The position numbers were made by a program, and so were the translations under genes. DNA of 64,000 bases from Baylisascaris procyonis (Eukaryota; Nematoda; Chromadorea; Rhabditida; Ascarididae): contig JAZARR010000172.1 in NCBI GenBank assembly GCA_037389465.1, positions 124,001 to 188,000 on the forward strand, written 5' to 3'. The notes under the pieces were generated by a model that was not told where the DNA came from, searched no databases, and was given only the letters and a program-made list of their open reading frames with translations. How positions within the stretch are numbered: the first letter of the stretch is position 1; each line of letters opens with the position of its first letter. Below are positions 10,427 through 24,143 of this stretch, piece after piece.

Positions 10427-13400
10427 ATGTTACTGGGGTGTGTACGAGATGATGAAGAAGAGATACGCAAGTGTCGTGACCTCATCGAACCGATCCCAAG
10501 TGCCTATTCGTTTATCGAGCCACCGTTAGGAATAAACGCAAGTTTTTGCTCTTTCTTTTCATGTGATTAATACTGCTCATTCCTATGCATAAGTGTGCAG
10601 TTACCTGAGACATTTGATCAACTGCAGCATTGCGGATTATTCCATAATTAGGTCGTGTAAATTGGCTGCAGTGAGTGGACTGTCACTGTGAATGAAGGGA
10701 GGCATGTTCACTCGTTATCTACAACTCCATCATTATGCCTATTGCTTATCATGTCATTTCATTCGGGTAATCTCTTAGTGAATGACGATTGCAATCAGCA
10801 TTGATTGTTGATCCATCGATATTTCAATCAGAATAGTATTCAATGCCACAAAGTTGTGTTTTATTTCTGCTTTTACTCTAAATAAACATTTATCGCATAA
10901 ATTGGAATAAAAGCGATGAGGGCAAGAGGATTTTCAAAGAATTTTGAAGATATTTTATTGGAGTGAAGATTACTTTTTCAGAGAACTCTAACTTTTCAGA
11001 GCAGCAATGTAGATAATTTTTAAATTTTTTGGGAATAATTTTTAAATTTTTTGAGCCCAAAAAGAATCATCGGCATGAGGTCATTTCTACTTCGGAAGGT
11101 TGATGTGGGAGGGAGGAGGGATTAAGGTCTAATATGTAGGTAATATGTTTAGGCAAAAGATTTCGTCGAGACACACTTTGGAAAGAATTCAGCTGCAAAG
11201 AATTTGCAATTTCGTAAAGGAACAACAACTTTGGCTTTCATCTATGAGCCGAAAACGGAGAACGACAAAGGTGGCATCATTATTGCGGTCGATTCGAGAG
11301 CATCGGCCGGCGAATACATCTGTACGTTGTATATCCACCTGAGTTTAATCAAATCGTTTATTTTTCTGAATAATGGCACGGTTGCTTTCTTTTTTCCTCG
11401 CTTTTGTCGTTGTCTCCATGAATCCTTTATTGCTCATTGATAATATTTTACTTAGAGAGGAGTCGAGAAGTAGATAGTGCACGAAAGTTATATAAATTCG
11501 CCGTTTGATGAAACTTATGTAGCATCTATTAGTGATGTGCATGCTAGTAATATAATTGACGATATTCGATACGGCTGCGTGACATTCGGACGTCCAACTA
11601 TGTGATGATATGGAAGCGTTTAGAAGCCATCGGATGTTTTTTGCTTCGAGATGGATCCTGCATGCTCTATGGCTTGAAATTGAAGCGTTGGTCGGCCTTT
11701 ATTTTCCTTTTAGCTGTTTTACAGCGATCATTTCTTGCTAAGAATGAAATGTTATGGCATTGAAATGTTGGGTAATTTTTTTTTTTGGTAAGGCTGGAGG
11801 TGTACGTTTTAGCATCGAAGAGTGTGATGAAGATTCTGGATATTGGTGATCGTATGGTGGCCACAATGGCTGGAGGTGCAGCTGACTGTCAGTTTTGGAC
11901 TCGAATTGTCGCCAAATACTGCACGTATGTCTACAACATCATTTGACTTTGCAATGTAGAAGCCTCGTAATTTTGCATAAAACAGCTTATCCAAAGGTTC
12001 TGGAAAAATGAGAGTAACTTAATACTTACTTCTTGCTACAGTAACTTGCTGTTCGAAGTACAATTTTTTTCTCCCTCAATAACATTTTTACGTTTGCTCT
12101 TCTTTGTGGTACTGAAAAGAGAGGCATTTTTGAGTAATTTGTTCCATTCATCGAATAGGAGGTGTTTAGTAAGTTAAAAATAGAAGTCCAGCCTAAGAAA
12201 AGCAACACATTCATTTAAGATTGTGAAGAATCTGTTGGCTATCATCATTTCGCTTTGTTTCTTTTCTTTATTGCTTGTCTTTATCTCCCATCTTACTAAG
12301 ATTAAAGTCTTTATAGGTTATATGAGCTCCGTGAGAAGTCGGAAATTACGGTAGCGGCAGCAAGTAAATATTTCTCTAATGTACTATACGGCTACCGTAA
12401 CTACGGACTTTCGGTGGTGAGTATTTCTTCATGTTTCATTTCGGCGCATTGAACAATATAAATACGCCCAGTGATGCCTGTAAAAATTGTTGCGTTTGCA
12501 TAGGAATACGATTGATTTCACTTATCCTATAGGTGTTACGTTCTCGTTGTATTGATCTTTGTGTTTACGGTATGCCGTAAGCCAATGGTACAGGTCGCTA
12601 GAGGTATTTCAGGAAGTCGTACTTTCTGAATTGCGCTTACATTTTCATATTAAGGTACTTGCTGTTGTTAACGATTAGTCATTGTTGACCACACTGTTGA
12701 AGCGCATGCAGAAATTTTCTTCTTATTGAAATGGAGGGTTGGAGTGCAGTTCTGTCGAAGTATTATTTGAAGGAAGACTTTAGCGACTTTTTTATCTTAT
12801 TGTACCTTCAAGGCCATCGAGGTCACTTAAGGCCATCAAGAAATAGGATGGATTCTGAAGAATGCAATTCGCTGCAGTAAGCTGATGTTTTATCTGGCAG
12901 CGCTGTAGTGCTATTTGGATTGGGTAAAGCAGGTCGTTAGGTAATAGCTGCTTCTCAATAGCAATTACTGGCTGCTTTATGAGTGCGTAGTATATTTCAG
13001 GGCTCGATGATTGCCGGCTATGATAAGCGTGGTCCGGCAATATTTAAGGTTGATAGTGAAGGTCAACGAGAGCAACTCAGATTGTGCAGCGTTGGCTCTG
13101 GCTCGTTGAGGTGAATTTTTCGTACAAAATGCATTCAGCATATCAGATTCTATAGTAAATTGCGATGAACTTTGGAAGCCTAAATCCACTGACTTTTAGG
13201 AATGAATTTTTGATATTGTTGTGGAAGGTGGATTTATATTCAGCAGGAACGTTTCTTACCTCATCGTGGTAGACTTAAAGGTTTTAACTATAGAGGTTGC
13301 AGATATGGTGCCCTTGCAGAAACAAATTATGGGGATGTTTTGGCCTCGCCTTGTGGTCCTCAGAAAATATGCGTTTCATTGCTAATGATTGTAGAGGTTA

Positions 13401-14619
13401 GAATTTGAAAAATATTTTTCGAGTATGATGAGCTGATTTGCACGATGGTAAATTTTGTGTGGCATCTCTTTGCTTCGTGCTTTGCTTCGGTGTTCATGTT
13501 ATATTATGAGAATGGCTTATGCTCACTCGTTTTTACTTGCCCCTAGTCATAAGTGATATTGTAGAGGCTTTTATGGGATATATTGACCACCAATTGAAGA
13601 TTATAGGTTTGAATTTTCCGCTTAATTCTGATCTTGTTTTGCAGTGCGTACGGCATTTTGGATACGTTCTATCAGCCAAAGATGACAGATGAAGAAGCAC
13701 GAGCTTTGGGACGTCGGGCGATTATGCACGCCACCTTCCGTGATTCTGGATCCGGTGGCGTTTGCAATAGTTAGTAACTGCTTTTTAATAGCACGGGAAC
13801 GAAATCATGAAGGAAGAGATGTAGGCATGACTTGGGAAGCAAACATCAGGAAGAATAAAGTAAATTTCAAATCTTTTTGCCGTATGAAGCTGGACTATCG
13901 AGGCACGGGGAGGGTTGCGTAAAATGTGCTGTAAACGCCTTCTGCTTATAGCTGAAATAGGCGGATAGCGATCGTTTGATCTTCCCTTTAGCAAACAGCC
14001 ATGTTGCTACTTACCTTTCCAATCGTAATCATCTAACACAGAGATTAGCCAATTAGAGTCATTGGATAGTTTTATGTAGATCAATAATGGCTTAATGGGC
14101 GAGTGTTGTGAGGTTTTTATTGTTTATATCACAAAAATCTTTAAATCACTTTGTCATAGGAAATGACATAAGGTTGTGGGTTTTTTAGCTTCTATTGCTT
14201 TAGATACCGTATAGCCTCGAATGAAACCCCTGTGGTTATAAATGTTTTTAGTTTTTTCGTTATTTCGATTTCTGCTCATGATTCTGGAATCATAAATCTA
14301 GGAAAACTATCCTTCCAAGCACACTGTCGATGAGGGCTGAAATTTTTTGGGTACTCTGGGATCGGCATTTAGATACTTGTTGCTTTACTTTCATATTCAT
14401 ATCAGATGTTTTGTTTTTGCGTTTTCTTGTTGTTTCTGTTTATGGCGTCTGCTTATTGGTGTTTCAAAGTTGATTTTATAGTGTTCATTGTTTTTAGTGG
14501 TTCATATAACACCGAAGGGGAAAATTCGTTTACCGAAGTTGGATGTATCACAGCTGTTTTACGAATTCGCCGATGATATTGGACGAGACTTTGTCTACGA
14601 ACCCAAGGATGACAATTGA
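10427..14619 (+). CDS. pbs-5: proteasome subunit beta type-5 (20S core, chymotrypsin-like)
   Basis: Seven exons, 282 residues: 10427-10537, 11153-11321, 11813-11924, 12317-12416, 13001-13110, 13645-13769, 14498-14619 (TGA). All junction phases match. The product is the beta-5 catalytic subunit of the 20S proteasome, which cleaves after hydrophobic residues. The propeptide ends at RKG and the mature enzyme should begin at Thr61 of the conserved GTTTLAF; Asp84 (AVDSR) and Lys100 (SVMK) match catalytic Asp17 and Lys33. Other signatures are [45 protein letters not shown] and the SGSGG turn. Relative to vertebrates about nine residues (around EPKTENDKG) are inserted after the first beta strand, as in nematode orthologues. 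Intron 1 appears to be GC-AG. Length is normal. The Ntn-hydrolase identity is certain; only the first exon is less sure, though its PPLGIN end fits the family. Confidence 0.95.
10538..11152 (+). other. GC-AG intron in the proteasome gene; short direct repeat inside
   Basis: Exon 1 ends AAC followed by GCAAGT, a known minor GC donor, and the next exon starts after GTTTAG in matching phase 0. The intron also has a 19-base AT-rich direct repeat (about 11013-11031 and 11035-11053). Confidence 0.65.
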
Positions 14620-14779
14620 TTGTTGTTTATTTCTGTGGTTGTTGGAAGTGAATTGAAAGATTGTTTATGATGGTGTATGAGAAGGTTGCAGTTGCCGCAG
14701 TTCAGTTGACGCTGATTTTCTCTAGCCTGTAAGAATCCTCTGCACTCGAAAAGATATTGATGGTCTTGGTAGGGGTTAG

Positions 14780-15627
14780 AAGGCGGTTCCCGATTTCAAC
14801 TTGTACCTCATTATGCGTTCGTTAGGCAACAAAAAGCAGGTATTATATCTGTATGAACAGAAATCGGCCATTACGGCAAGCGGTGTTGAGGCGAAAGTAA
14901 TCAGGTTGTATATATGCCTTTTTTATAGTGATTAATTCTATTGGCGAGGGAGGAGTGGATAAAATACGATCAAGTTGACGGTCGATTGAGATCATTCGAC
15001 GTTTATGAGACATGCTATATACTTGTCTTGGATACGTTGTGCTAGCTATAATATTTTGAAGCGTCGTTTTACAAGTGATTCTATTTCTTAAATGTTTAGG
15101 TCGCTAAATTTTGTAGGGATATGTGGTAAGATCTGTTGCCGTCAGAAATATTTATTTTACAAAAATTCGGAAATAGCGAAATTTTCGTTTTAAGAAAATG
15201 ACATTTGAAGCTTTGGTGTTGATGGAGCTTAATGACGATCTAAACATTTCTAAGGATGGCCACTTGTAAACGTACGCGATGTTTGCTCTCAATAAAGGTT
15301 TTTTTTTGATTCGTTTTTATCTAGATCTGTAGCTTAACCATCTGAACTCAAGGCATGTCGAGTACTAGCCAAATTGCTAAGAAGACAAAGTTATGGAGCT
15401 GGAACGGAAGCAAAGTCCAAATTTCTTTAGTTGACTTGTTTCAGATTTAGCTTTTTTCGAGCGATTTATGCTTTGGAGTTTTGTTCTCGGGATAGGAAGA
15501 TGGCAGCATTATTTTGTGAGGTATAAAGGGTACAGACTGACGCTACTACTTTATTTTCTGTGAAAATTGCTTTGTTTTCAGCGATGATGTGTATGAATTG
15601 AAGTTCGAAGTGGATCATCGAAAATGA
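14780..15627 (+). CDS. unidentified small gene downstream of the proteasome gene (candidate)
   Basis: Coding-like exons follow the proteasome stop codon on the same strand: 14780-14904 (41 open codons, for example SLGNKKQVLYLYEQK), 15195-15265 (MTFEALVLMELNDDLN), 15369-15437 (KKTKLWSWNGSKVQIS) and 15582-15627 (DDVYELKFEVDHRK, then TGA). Junction phases match between 15265 and 15369 and between 15437 and 15582; the link from 14904 to 15195 needs a small extra exon near 15100. Alternatively the gene ends at the TAA at 15266, followed 22 bases later by AATAAA. Position suggests an operon with the proteasome gene. I do not recognise the protein, and exon 15437's GTTTCA donor is weak. Confidence 0.4.
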
Positions 15628-16738
15628 AGGATAGATGGTTCATTTTTTATTCCTTCGAGCTAGCATGAATTTCTTATTTTGCTCAGTGAAGTGCGTTTTG
15701 TTTTTACTATTATTTGGCTATTTTGGTGGTAGAGCTTTGCTTACTGTTGGAAATTTTTCGGCAAATATGAACTTTTGGCAAATGCACAAACGGTTCGCGA
15801 AGTTGGTTGGGCGACACAGTGGTCTCTTCTTATGTGAGCAGTTTAACATATAAAATCGAGTCTTTGCTGTCTTTGGTGATGAACTAGAAGGTCTTAGCGA
15901 ATTGATTTTAAGTTTATCTGCTGCCTTAACATTGTAAATATTGCGTCGAATCTTGTATTGATGCAGCAGAACTAAACCGACTAAGCGACCTGGATCGTCA
16001 TTAGTCCTAATCGTCTACGCGTGCGTTTCAGTTTTGGAAATTTCTCAAGTTTTGTTGGTTTATGCAGGGAGACGAGAGAAGATGCCGAATTTTAGTTTCC
16101 GGCTTTCAAATAATTTCCTTCTGATTTGCATGTGAATCACGGGGTATGGAGGTTAATATGAGGCGATGATACAAAATTTTTTATGCGGTTAAGGCCGCTT
16201 AGAGTGTCGAGTAGAACATTAGCCTCAGATTTGAATATTAAGTAATCGTCAAGGGATTTTTTGTTTATTTGTTAGAAGTGGGATGTCCAAACTTCTCGGA
16301 GATGTTCTAAGCTGGATCCATGTATGAATTGAAGGCAGCACTCACGCAAATGTACCCATCTAATCTGCGAGTCTTGTACGTGCCGAATCGTATAAGAGAA
16401 TTCTTGCAGAATAGCATCACATCTTTCACTCTCCTCAATCATCTCTCATTCGGAGCATCAATTGTATTAAGTGAGTGATATTTTTATGGATTTACAGACT
16501 GATATTTTTGCACTATCAAACAGAATATGAACCAAATCTTAACAATTTTCAAAAATAAATTTATCAATGCAGTTATGATAGAAAAGAATGGATTTTAAAT
16601 TTCAAACACAGATGCAGATCACCTTATATTTATTTGTGATTCAATGTGATCTTTTTTCAATGTAGATGGTGTTTGATTTTTAAAGCGTTTAAAACGCATA
16701 AAAGAGAATTGATTGTTACGATCGCCCGGCAATCCATT
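15628..16738. other. No recognisable gene
   Basis: T- and G-rich on the plus strand like the proteasome introns up to about 16.4 kb, then composition changes. An open frame at 15635-15853 has a hydrophobic start but no splice support. Confidence 0.4.
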
Positions 16739-18295
16739 TTAATTCTTCACACATTTCGGTTTCGGATCGGCAACACAATGTTGCGATGGAGGGCATTCCA
16801 ACGCTTCACATGCTGAAATTAACGATAGGTTTGCAAACAACTGCAAATTTATATACGGGATTCAGTGAAGTATGAAGCTGTAAAGTGCTTTTAGGACTCT
16901 AAGTTAACTATTTTTGGAAGTGTCACTATCACAACGTAGGGCTAATTTTTCCATTCAACCCTTCGTTAATGAAAAATAATTACACATGCTCATAAGCAGA
17001 ACGTTTTAGAGAACTTAATAGCAAAGAAATTAGTCTTTTTTTTTGCTAGAGACGGAGGGGAGATAGTAGATGCAACTGCTTTTAATGCTTTGCCTGTGTA
17101 AGTAGTGAACAACAACCGCAAAGAGAGTTGCATACCCTCAACGCCAATGCTCTACAAGAAAAGATTTCAATGCTAGAACCAAATAGAAAAATATTTTCTA
17201 CTCCGCTGGTAATGTGATGCTATTTGTTGAAATTTAAACAATTCAGTAAACTGGCTGACACATGCGCTTAACACCGTTTCAAAAATAGATGTATAGAACG
17301 CAATCATAGTAAAGGAACTGCTTCTTTGAAGCATTTTTCGCAGCTTTGAGGATTCTATGTAATTCCTTAATGCGATGGCATTTTTTTATGAGGAAATAGT
17401 CTTTGAACCATTTCGCATAATCGATCATTACGTAAGAGAGAAGCACTAACTTCCTTCAGGAGCACATTTAGCTTCCTTCTTGCAAGAACGATTGATGCAT
17501 GACGTTCGATGCTCAACACATACTTGACCAGACGGACATTTCGGATGCCCCTTACAACCTAAACAAATTGTACGATATTCACATTGCTGAACTATTTCAA
17601 TACTAATTTATACTAAGTTTATTCTACGCTACTTTTACTCTTCATAGAAATATTAAGTATTAGGACGAATAAAGAACTCCATTGTCACTTAATATTGCTG
17701 TCTTAAGTCTAATCTCTGAACTAGTATTGATCAGTTCTTGATATCTGCATACTGTTAATTAATATTATGAGGATCTCTTTCAAATATGCTGCCATATTTC
17801 AATAATAATAAAAAAAAACTTCAAGGTGTTCTTCCTATGATAGACTCATAACTTGTTAATCATTTGATGAATCCTCTCTCATATACAAAAATCTTAAATT
17901 AAAACTAGGCGATGAGATTCTTAAAGTTTTTATAGGCAAATTTAGGTGTATTCTCAATGATATTAATAAATTATTTGCAACGTTAGGAATTTCCTCGATA
18001 TTTACTTATACACTTACCTCTAATATTGGTAATCACTTAACGTATTAAATCAATTTTAGCATATGCGTTTGTCATTATATTCATCACATATATTAACGAT
18101 ATGCATTGGCAAATCGTAAATTATTCAATGCGGCCTTCATTCAATTACTAGTAAGCACATATAATGGCTATTATTACGTACCATTGATACTGTCGGGAAG
18201 GCACATTGCAATTGGCCGGCAAGGCGGCTTCACACAACTCGTTATTTCACGTATATCGCAAAATGTGCCAACTGGACAAAATTTATTCTCGCATG
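16739..18295 (-). CDS. secreted cysteine-rich multi-module protein, 3' part
   Basis: Three minus-strand exons, 18295-18182, 17558-17451 and 16812-16739 (TAA), are joined by phase-1 introns and each holds one cysteine module. Spacing is C-x4/5-C-P-x4-C-x6/7-C-x4-C-x5-C; the motifs are CPVGTFC, CPSGQVC and CPPSQHC. The last module stops after its fourth cysteine, so the protein ends there. Class 1-1 exons of this kind are typical of shuffled extracellular domains, so a secreted, disulfide-rich protein is likely. The repeats resemble the common C-x4-C-x-x-G-x-x-C type of animal and nematode surface proteins, but I cannot name a Pfam family with certainty. The 5' exons with the start and signal peptide were not found; they lie above 18295. 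Confidence 0.65.
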
Positions 18296-21200
18296 CTGAA
18301 ACACGAACAAGCATCAATCAATTGCAAACAGCAATGCCACCAATTGGCATCAATTATCTTTACGCTTTTAGAATATCGTTCACAGGAAATTGTTGTCACA
18401 GCTTTCATAGCTGCTCTTTTATGCACCTCAGAGATTATAATGTCCACAATTTTTTATCTAATTTTGAGTGTGGTTTATAAGAGGGGGCTCAAATTGCTAA
18501 AATACGATCAACTTTTGTGATTGAAATTGGATATTGATTTGCAATACTTGTTGAACATCAGTAAGACCTTAAGGGACGTTTTCGATTCGAAATGTTATGA
18601 ACGCCTACTAGTCATAGTACCTTTCGCTTATGGTATGTGTTTTCCCATCGACTATAAAAGCGACGGTGACGAAATCTGAGGCGGTATAATTTATACTAGT
18701 GGTGAGCTTTCCGTCACCAATTTTATTACTATTCATCATATTTTTTAAGTTATTGATACTTCAGAAGCAATAAAATGTACAACACAAGTTTATTCTCCTA
18801 AAAGTGAAATATATTGATTTTTTTTTGGTTCAAAAGTTGTGAACTAGGTTGATTTTATCGGAGAATATACTTATTGGGCGATTTGTTATTATTTCTATGC
18901 ATACCGATATATAATACAAAAAGCACATATTGTGCCAGCCTTGTGGCACGTCTACGGTACCTGTTTCAAGTCAAGATTTATTGTGTTGAAGCTTCTCAAA
19001 TTTTTTTCTCGAGCAACGTTTATTGCACAACTTCGATCACAGCAATGAATTTCACTCAAGCTGTTCGATGCGATTGAATGTGTTAGGCAATAATTCTCAA
19101 AAAAATTACTGATTATATTAGCTAAATTTATAACTTTGCAAAGAAAGATAAACGTTTCATTAGTTATTAAATATATTGAAAATTTTTTGATGCATTTTGG
19201 AATGGAAAATTGTAAGAAAATATTCGGGGTGCAACTTCTTGGGAAATTTGCAATCATGTTTGATAATTGCAAAAGTAATTCTCGGGAAATTAATCAGAGA
19301 AATTAGGACATTGCTATCTAGTGGAGAAATTAATCTGAAGTATAAGGTAATGTTGTTATTCAACAAAAAAGCAAATAATGAACGAAAACAAACTCTCTGT
19401 AATTTTTATACGATCTTCGGCGACTGCAACGATGGCGATACATGCAACCTGAACAAGCTTGTTTTCAGAACATCCGAATACAAGCAGTTCAATTTTAGGT
19501 CAACCTTTACTTGCTAAAAATCCATACAAACATCGGAACGTATATTCATAGCTGAGTTTCAGGCGAAACAACTGCTCATTTATTCGGCGAGTGAGAGTAG
19601 GAAGGATTTCGAGGAAATGAACTGAATGAATATGGTGCACCAGCAAGAATTCATTAACTTTACAAAAGTCTTTGCAGCGCAAACCTTGTAGTCATATTCG
19701 TCGTCCTTGTGACTTTATTTTAGTTCAATAAATTTATCTCACATCAATTATTGAGCTATTTTTATTATCAACAATTATTAAGGTGCAAATTTATCGGTAT
19801 TTCTATTCTACATCAAATTATTGCACATTTTTAGATAAACTGCGGTGGTGTTGGACAGTAATAATGCTAAAAGTTAGTTAGAATTAGCTTACCGTTGTGT
19901 GCACTCTCCTCTTCTACTGGTATTTTTTAAATTCTTTGTTACCTTCGATTACTTGCTTTTCATTTTCAAATTTGACTGAAAAATTTTTTCAAAATTCAAA
20001 TTTTTTCAGTTTCAAATTTCAAATTTGACTTCCCGTTCTTCATGCTCTCACAGCCCCTTTGGGAATTTACGTATAACGTTCATGTTTTATAAAGTTAATG
20101 CAACAAAGGTTATACATCAATATATAAAAAAGCTTCGCAATATTCATTTCCTTATGTATGCGAAAAAGCCGACAAACAATTCGCAGTATTCGCAATAATT
20201 TTCGTGTGTAAAAATGAGAGCGTATGGAAGGTCAGGATGCAGTTTATGAGATCTAAAAGGTTAGCATTCGGAAGAAATGCAGCAGATTTACAAACAAAAA
20301 GAATTGAGCGCCAATTACAAGATGGGTGGCGTAATGGAGATATGAATATTGCTCCTGGGAGGACTGAGGGAGAAGGAAAGAGGGGTGCTTTAAAACTTAT
20401 GAATGTTCGAAACGGAAGAGAGTATAGTTTAGATGGTACTGACTGCGCTACTCTTAATCGATAATCTCAGATGATGGAATCTACAAGAGTTATAAAGAAG
20501 TGGGAAGCAAATTCAACAAGAAAAAATATTCTGTAAAATCAAAAAAACTTGAGACATATAAAATTTTTTTTTGGCCGAATATATCATCGCAAAAATGGTT
20601 CGCTTACCCAAAGAAATCCTATCGTCGCCATTGTGGTGAATGCTTGAACACAACATTAGGGTTCCTTCCTTATAAAATGTCATTCAGCGCAAAACTGGAT
20701 CTGCCGTATTACGAAAACAAATGTCACCCATCTGCAAGGTCAAAAATCGCTCAAAGTGATATTCTCAACTGAGAATAGGATCGCTGATGCAATTTTTCTG
20801 AAATAATTGTGCATCACTGAATGAATTAAATCGCCATAAATCATATTTGAAATGATTCGCTTCGGGCAATTTGCAAAAATTAAAGCTGTTGTGTCGACAA
20901 TCACCCCTTAATATTTTTCATGTTTCATCAAAGTTTTTTATTTTTATGAGAGACGCAAAATTTGAAATTAATAAATCCGACGTTACAATATAAATACAAT
21001 GAAATAGGCATATGCGTTGGTTGTTTCGCGAGCTTAAAATACTTGAATCTTCGTAGTAACTTTTTGTTCATTTTTCAGACTACGCAGACTATTTTACTGG
21101 ACCATGCAGGAGCAATTTTTCATTTTTCAGCACCAGTGCAAAATTGTTCTGCAAAAGTAACTAGTGAAACGCCGTATTCAATTGTACGCTTATGTCTGCC

Positions 21201-24143
21201 TGTCTGCTGGTCTGATAGTTGCAACTTGGGGGCCACGGAAGTTGGAGTCACGAAGCTGTATCATATCCACGTTGATCCATCGAATTTGGAGAAAGCTATG
21301 AACATTTAATGATGAAAATTTTTCATGCATTTTTCATCGGCCTTCTCTTAATTTTATATCAATTGGAGCATACAGAAGCAAATTTTTTATAGAAAGCTTC
21401 TTTTTTATCAATGATTTGTATGGTTGATGGGCTCAGTTATAGTTTGGCGTTCGTGCATGCATATTTTATTTTTCTTCTGGCTTAATGTGGAGTCGTTTGC
21501 TGAGTCGATGCGAATGTAGGAAAAGCGCATATCGTGCTACTTTCTCTGGTGACCTTCTCGATCAATTCCACAGAATAGTTTCCCAAACGGCGGCAAAATT
21601 CTGAATGCATTTGATTGTCAAAAACCACGTGAACAATTTTTTATACACTTGCAATAATAGTGCTTCTAATCTGCCATTCAGGTTTCTAACATCGATGGCG
21701 GCATTACACTCGTAATTCTAGAAATATCGTCTTAGCACAGCGGTAAGAATGCTTGATGATCAATCCTTCTATGAACGTCCCGATCGGTTTTCATGCCAAT
21801 CGGATGACGTCATCAATTACTTTGTGATCGTATACAACAGTCATTCTGCATTTGTGATTCAACAACATAACTAAACTAAGAAATTTTAAACAATTCCTAT
21901 ATCCTATATTTTAAATATTTTAAGAAATTGAAAGTTTTCAAATTCGAATATCTCTTCTTCGGTAATCGACAAAATTTCAGAGATGAAAAGTAGTTGAATA
22001 AAAAATCCTTCAAGGAGAAAATCTGAACCATCTATTATCCTCCTTTGAATCATCTACCTTCAATTCATTAAATGTAGAGGAGGACAATAAATGGAACGGT
22101 CATTCCCCCCTTGTTCTTGCAGTAGCATACGATTTCGATGTTTCGTATGCAGCGTAAAAGCGCCAAGATGCTTCACTAACAACTTAAATGATTACTAACA
22201 ACTTAGACGTTTTAAAAAGAACTCAAAGTTTGCATATTTTTTGCTAAGAGAGTATTATTTCGGATTCACATTTAATTTCTATGTTGTAATTTTTTACAAC
22301 TGCATCGTTTTTTTTTTTTTGCTGTCAAGGCTTATTTTATGTTTCATATCGGTTGTTCGGCGGTCGTTTAATCCTTCTTCTTCCATTTACTCACTCCACT
22401 GAACTGCTGATCCAATAAGCCTCAATGGTAATGAATTTGGAAGCTTTAAAGTTCAGAAAAGCTGTTGACGTAAGAGAAAAATAATTCTACGTGCCAGAAA
22501 ATTGTGATCGAAAAGTCGTCGCACTCTAAGCGTAAACTCTGTACTTTACAGTTCTGTCTAAAGTATGGAGACTGCATTTCAAGTGCAACCCCATCCTTGC
22601 TCCACGATACAAATCTGGTAAGAAGAAAGCTTGCTTTTTAGAGTTTTGCGAGTAGTAATGCAATAACAGTTGCATCCAAAGAGGTTTTTTCCAATATCCA
22701 GTGGAGGAGGGAGAGAGATGAAGAATGGGGGAGGGGAGAGGAAGGCGAAAGGAATTGTGGTTTCATATACGACTAAACTTAAGCAAACGAATTTGACGAC
22801 GTATTCCCAAAAATTTTAGCAAAATTGTTGATTGATTGAAACGATAAAAATAAATTTTTGCAGCGCTTTTGCCAAATACTGTCTAATTTGTAGTCGTTGA
22901 AACAACTCGAATATGCGGCATCTTGTGGTAACCTCTCTCGTCCAAGCTGTTGCAAATCCAAGCGTTACCATAGAAGCGACCATAATTTTCAATTTTTTTC
23001 GTCTTTACTTATACGTAGTGATAGCCGCGTTCCTAACGTTGAATAATAGAAAAAAGTATTTGGGATATGTACACAATAATAAAAGATCACAGCGAACTCT
23101 CTATTTTTTTTTAAATTATGCAAATTTTTGTTGAAAAAAATTATGGTAAAGTTTGTGTATTAAAATTCAAATTGTGATTCGTTTCGCTCCTCTGCCGTTA
23201 TTTCCTCAATAATTCTCCAATCTCCAACTCTCGTAGGCTGCAGATAATCCAGAATTAAGAGCAGCCTTTTTCTTAAATCGAATTCACCTATTTTTGCGGA
23301 AGATGTGCCACTTCAATGTGTCATACGGTCCAACAAACGAATTCTCTAACGAGGATTTCTTTAGTGATCGACTTCTTACTAAAGGATGAGTGGGATGACC
23401 TTTCACTGTTGTTCTTTTTTTGAATCTTTAAACAACGAAATGATCTAATCGATTCCTTTAAATAATCTTCCATCTCACTTTAACGATGGCGTTTTTTTTC
23501 ATCACCAATTTTCTTTCGCATAAATGAATTACATCAAATGACGTCACGAAAACATGAGCACCAATAATTCAGGCTTAAAATAATCAACTTGAAATAACGC
23601 TAGGCACTAGTTTAATTTTAGATTGTGCATGATGATATCTAATTGCCGATATTATTTAAATCTTTTAAATGCTCCGCTGAGGGTGATTAGACAAGCTGTT
23701 AACTGAATACTTTTGCGGAGGCTAGCCATTAATCCGACCTTATTATTTTGGATCGTATTAGATGCATCGAAAGACATGTAGAGACGATTTTTTTACAATA
23801 TTGCTTTGCTTTTCTCTAACCCAGTAGGCACCTCATTTAAATTACACATAAATGGGCTCTTCCAAGAAAATTTTTAGAATCAAATTTTTTGGTTACAGAT
23901 AAAGAAGTTAGGCGCTGAGGGTGCAAAAAATTTTGCTTTTTTGGAGACGTTATTCCAGAATTCCCAAAGAAAATCCAGAAATCCAGAAATCTAATGGTCG
24001 AAAACTTCGGTTTGGAGAAGAGATGAAGGCATGTAACTGACTAAGTACGAAATTCTTAAAACTTCCGAGAATCCGATTTCAACTGCGTGTGAAAGGAAAA
24101 GTGGCTCAAGTGTGTGAAGAGTATAAATTTGCATGAATTGCAG
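18296..24143. other. Mostly unassigned; contains undetected 5' exons of flanking genes
   Basis: The 5' exon(s) of the cysteine-rich gene (minus) and the start exon of the phosphatase (plus) should lie here, but I could not place either. Open frames near 19.2-19.7, 20.2-20.8 and 21.0-21.3 kb lack recognisable motifs. A purine-rich tract runs at about 22701-22752. Confidence 0.35.
19966..20030. repeat. AT-rich imperfect inverted repeat
   Basis: ACTGAAAAATTTTT near 19975 pairs imperfectly with a reverse-complementary copy near 19997-20010, and TCAAATTTGACT is repeated directly on either side. It could form a hairpin of about 12 pairs. Confidence 0.6.

Noticed and set aside
14745..14850. Resemblance to mitochondrial ribosomal protein L9 (ILCTRKDIDGLG then PHYAFVRQQKAG)
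   Set aside because: Needs two frameshifts within 100 bases, while another frame is open throughout; judged coincidental.
20204..21309. Plus-strand frames at 20.2-20.8 and 20.96-21.3 kb
   Set aside because: No motif, no convincing splice chain, composition close to surrounding noncoding sequence.
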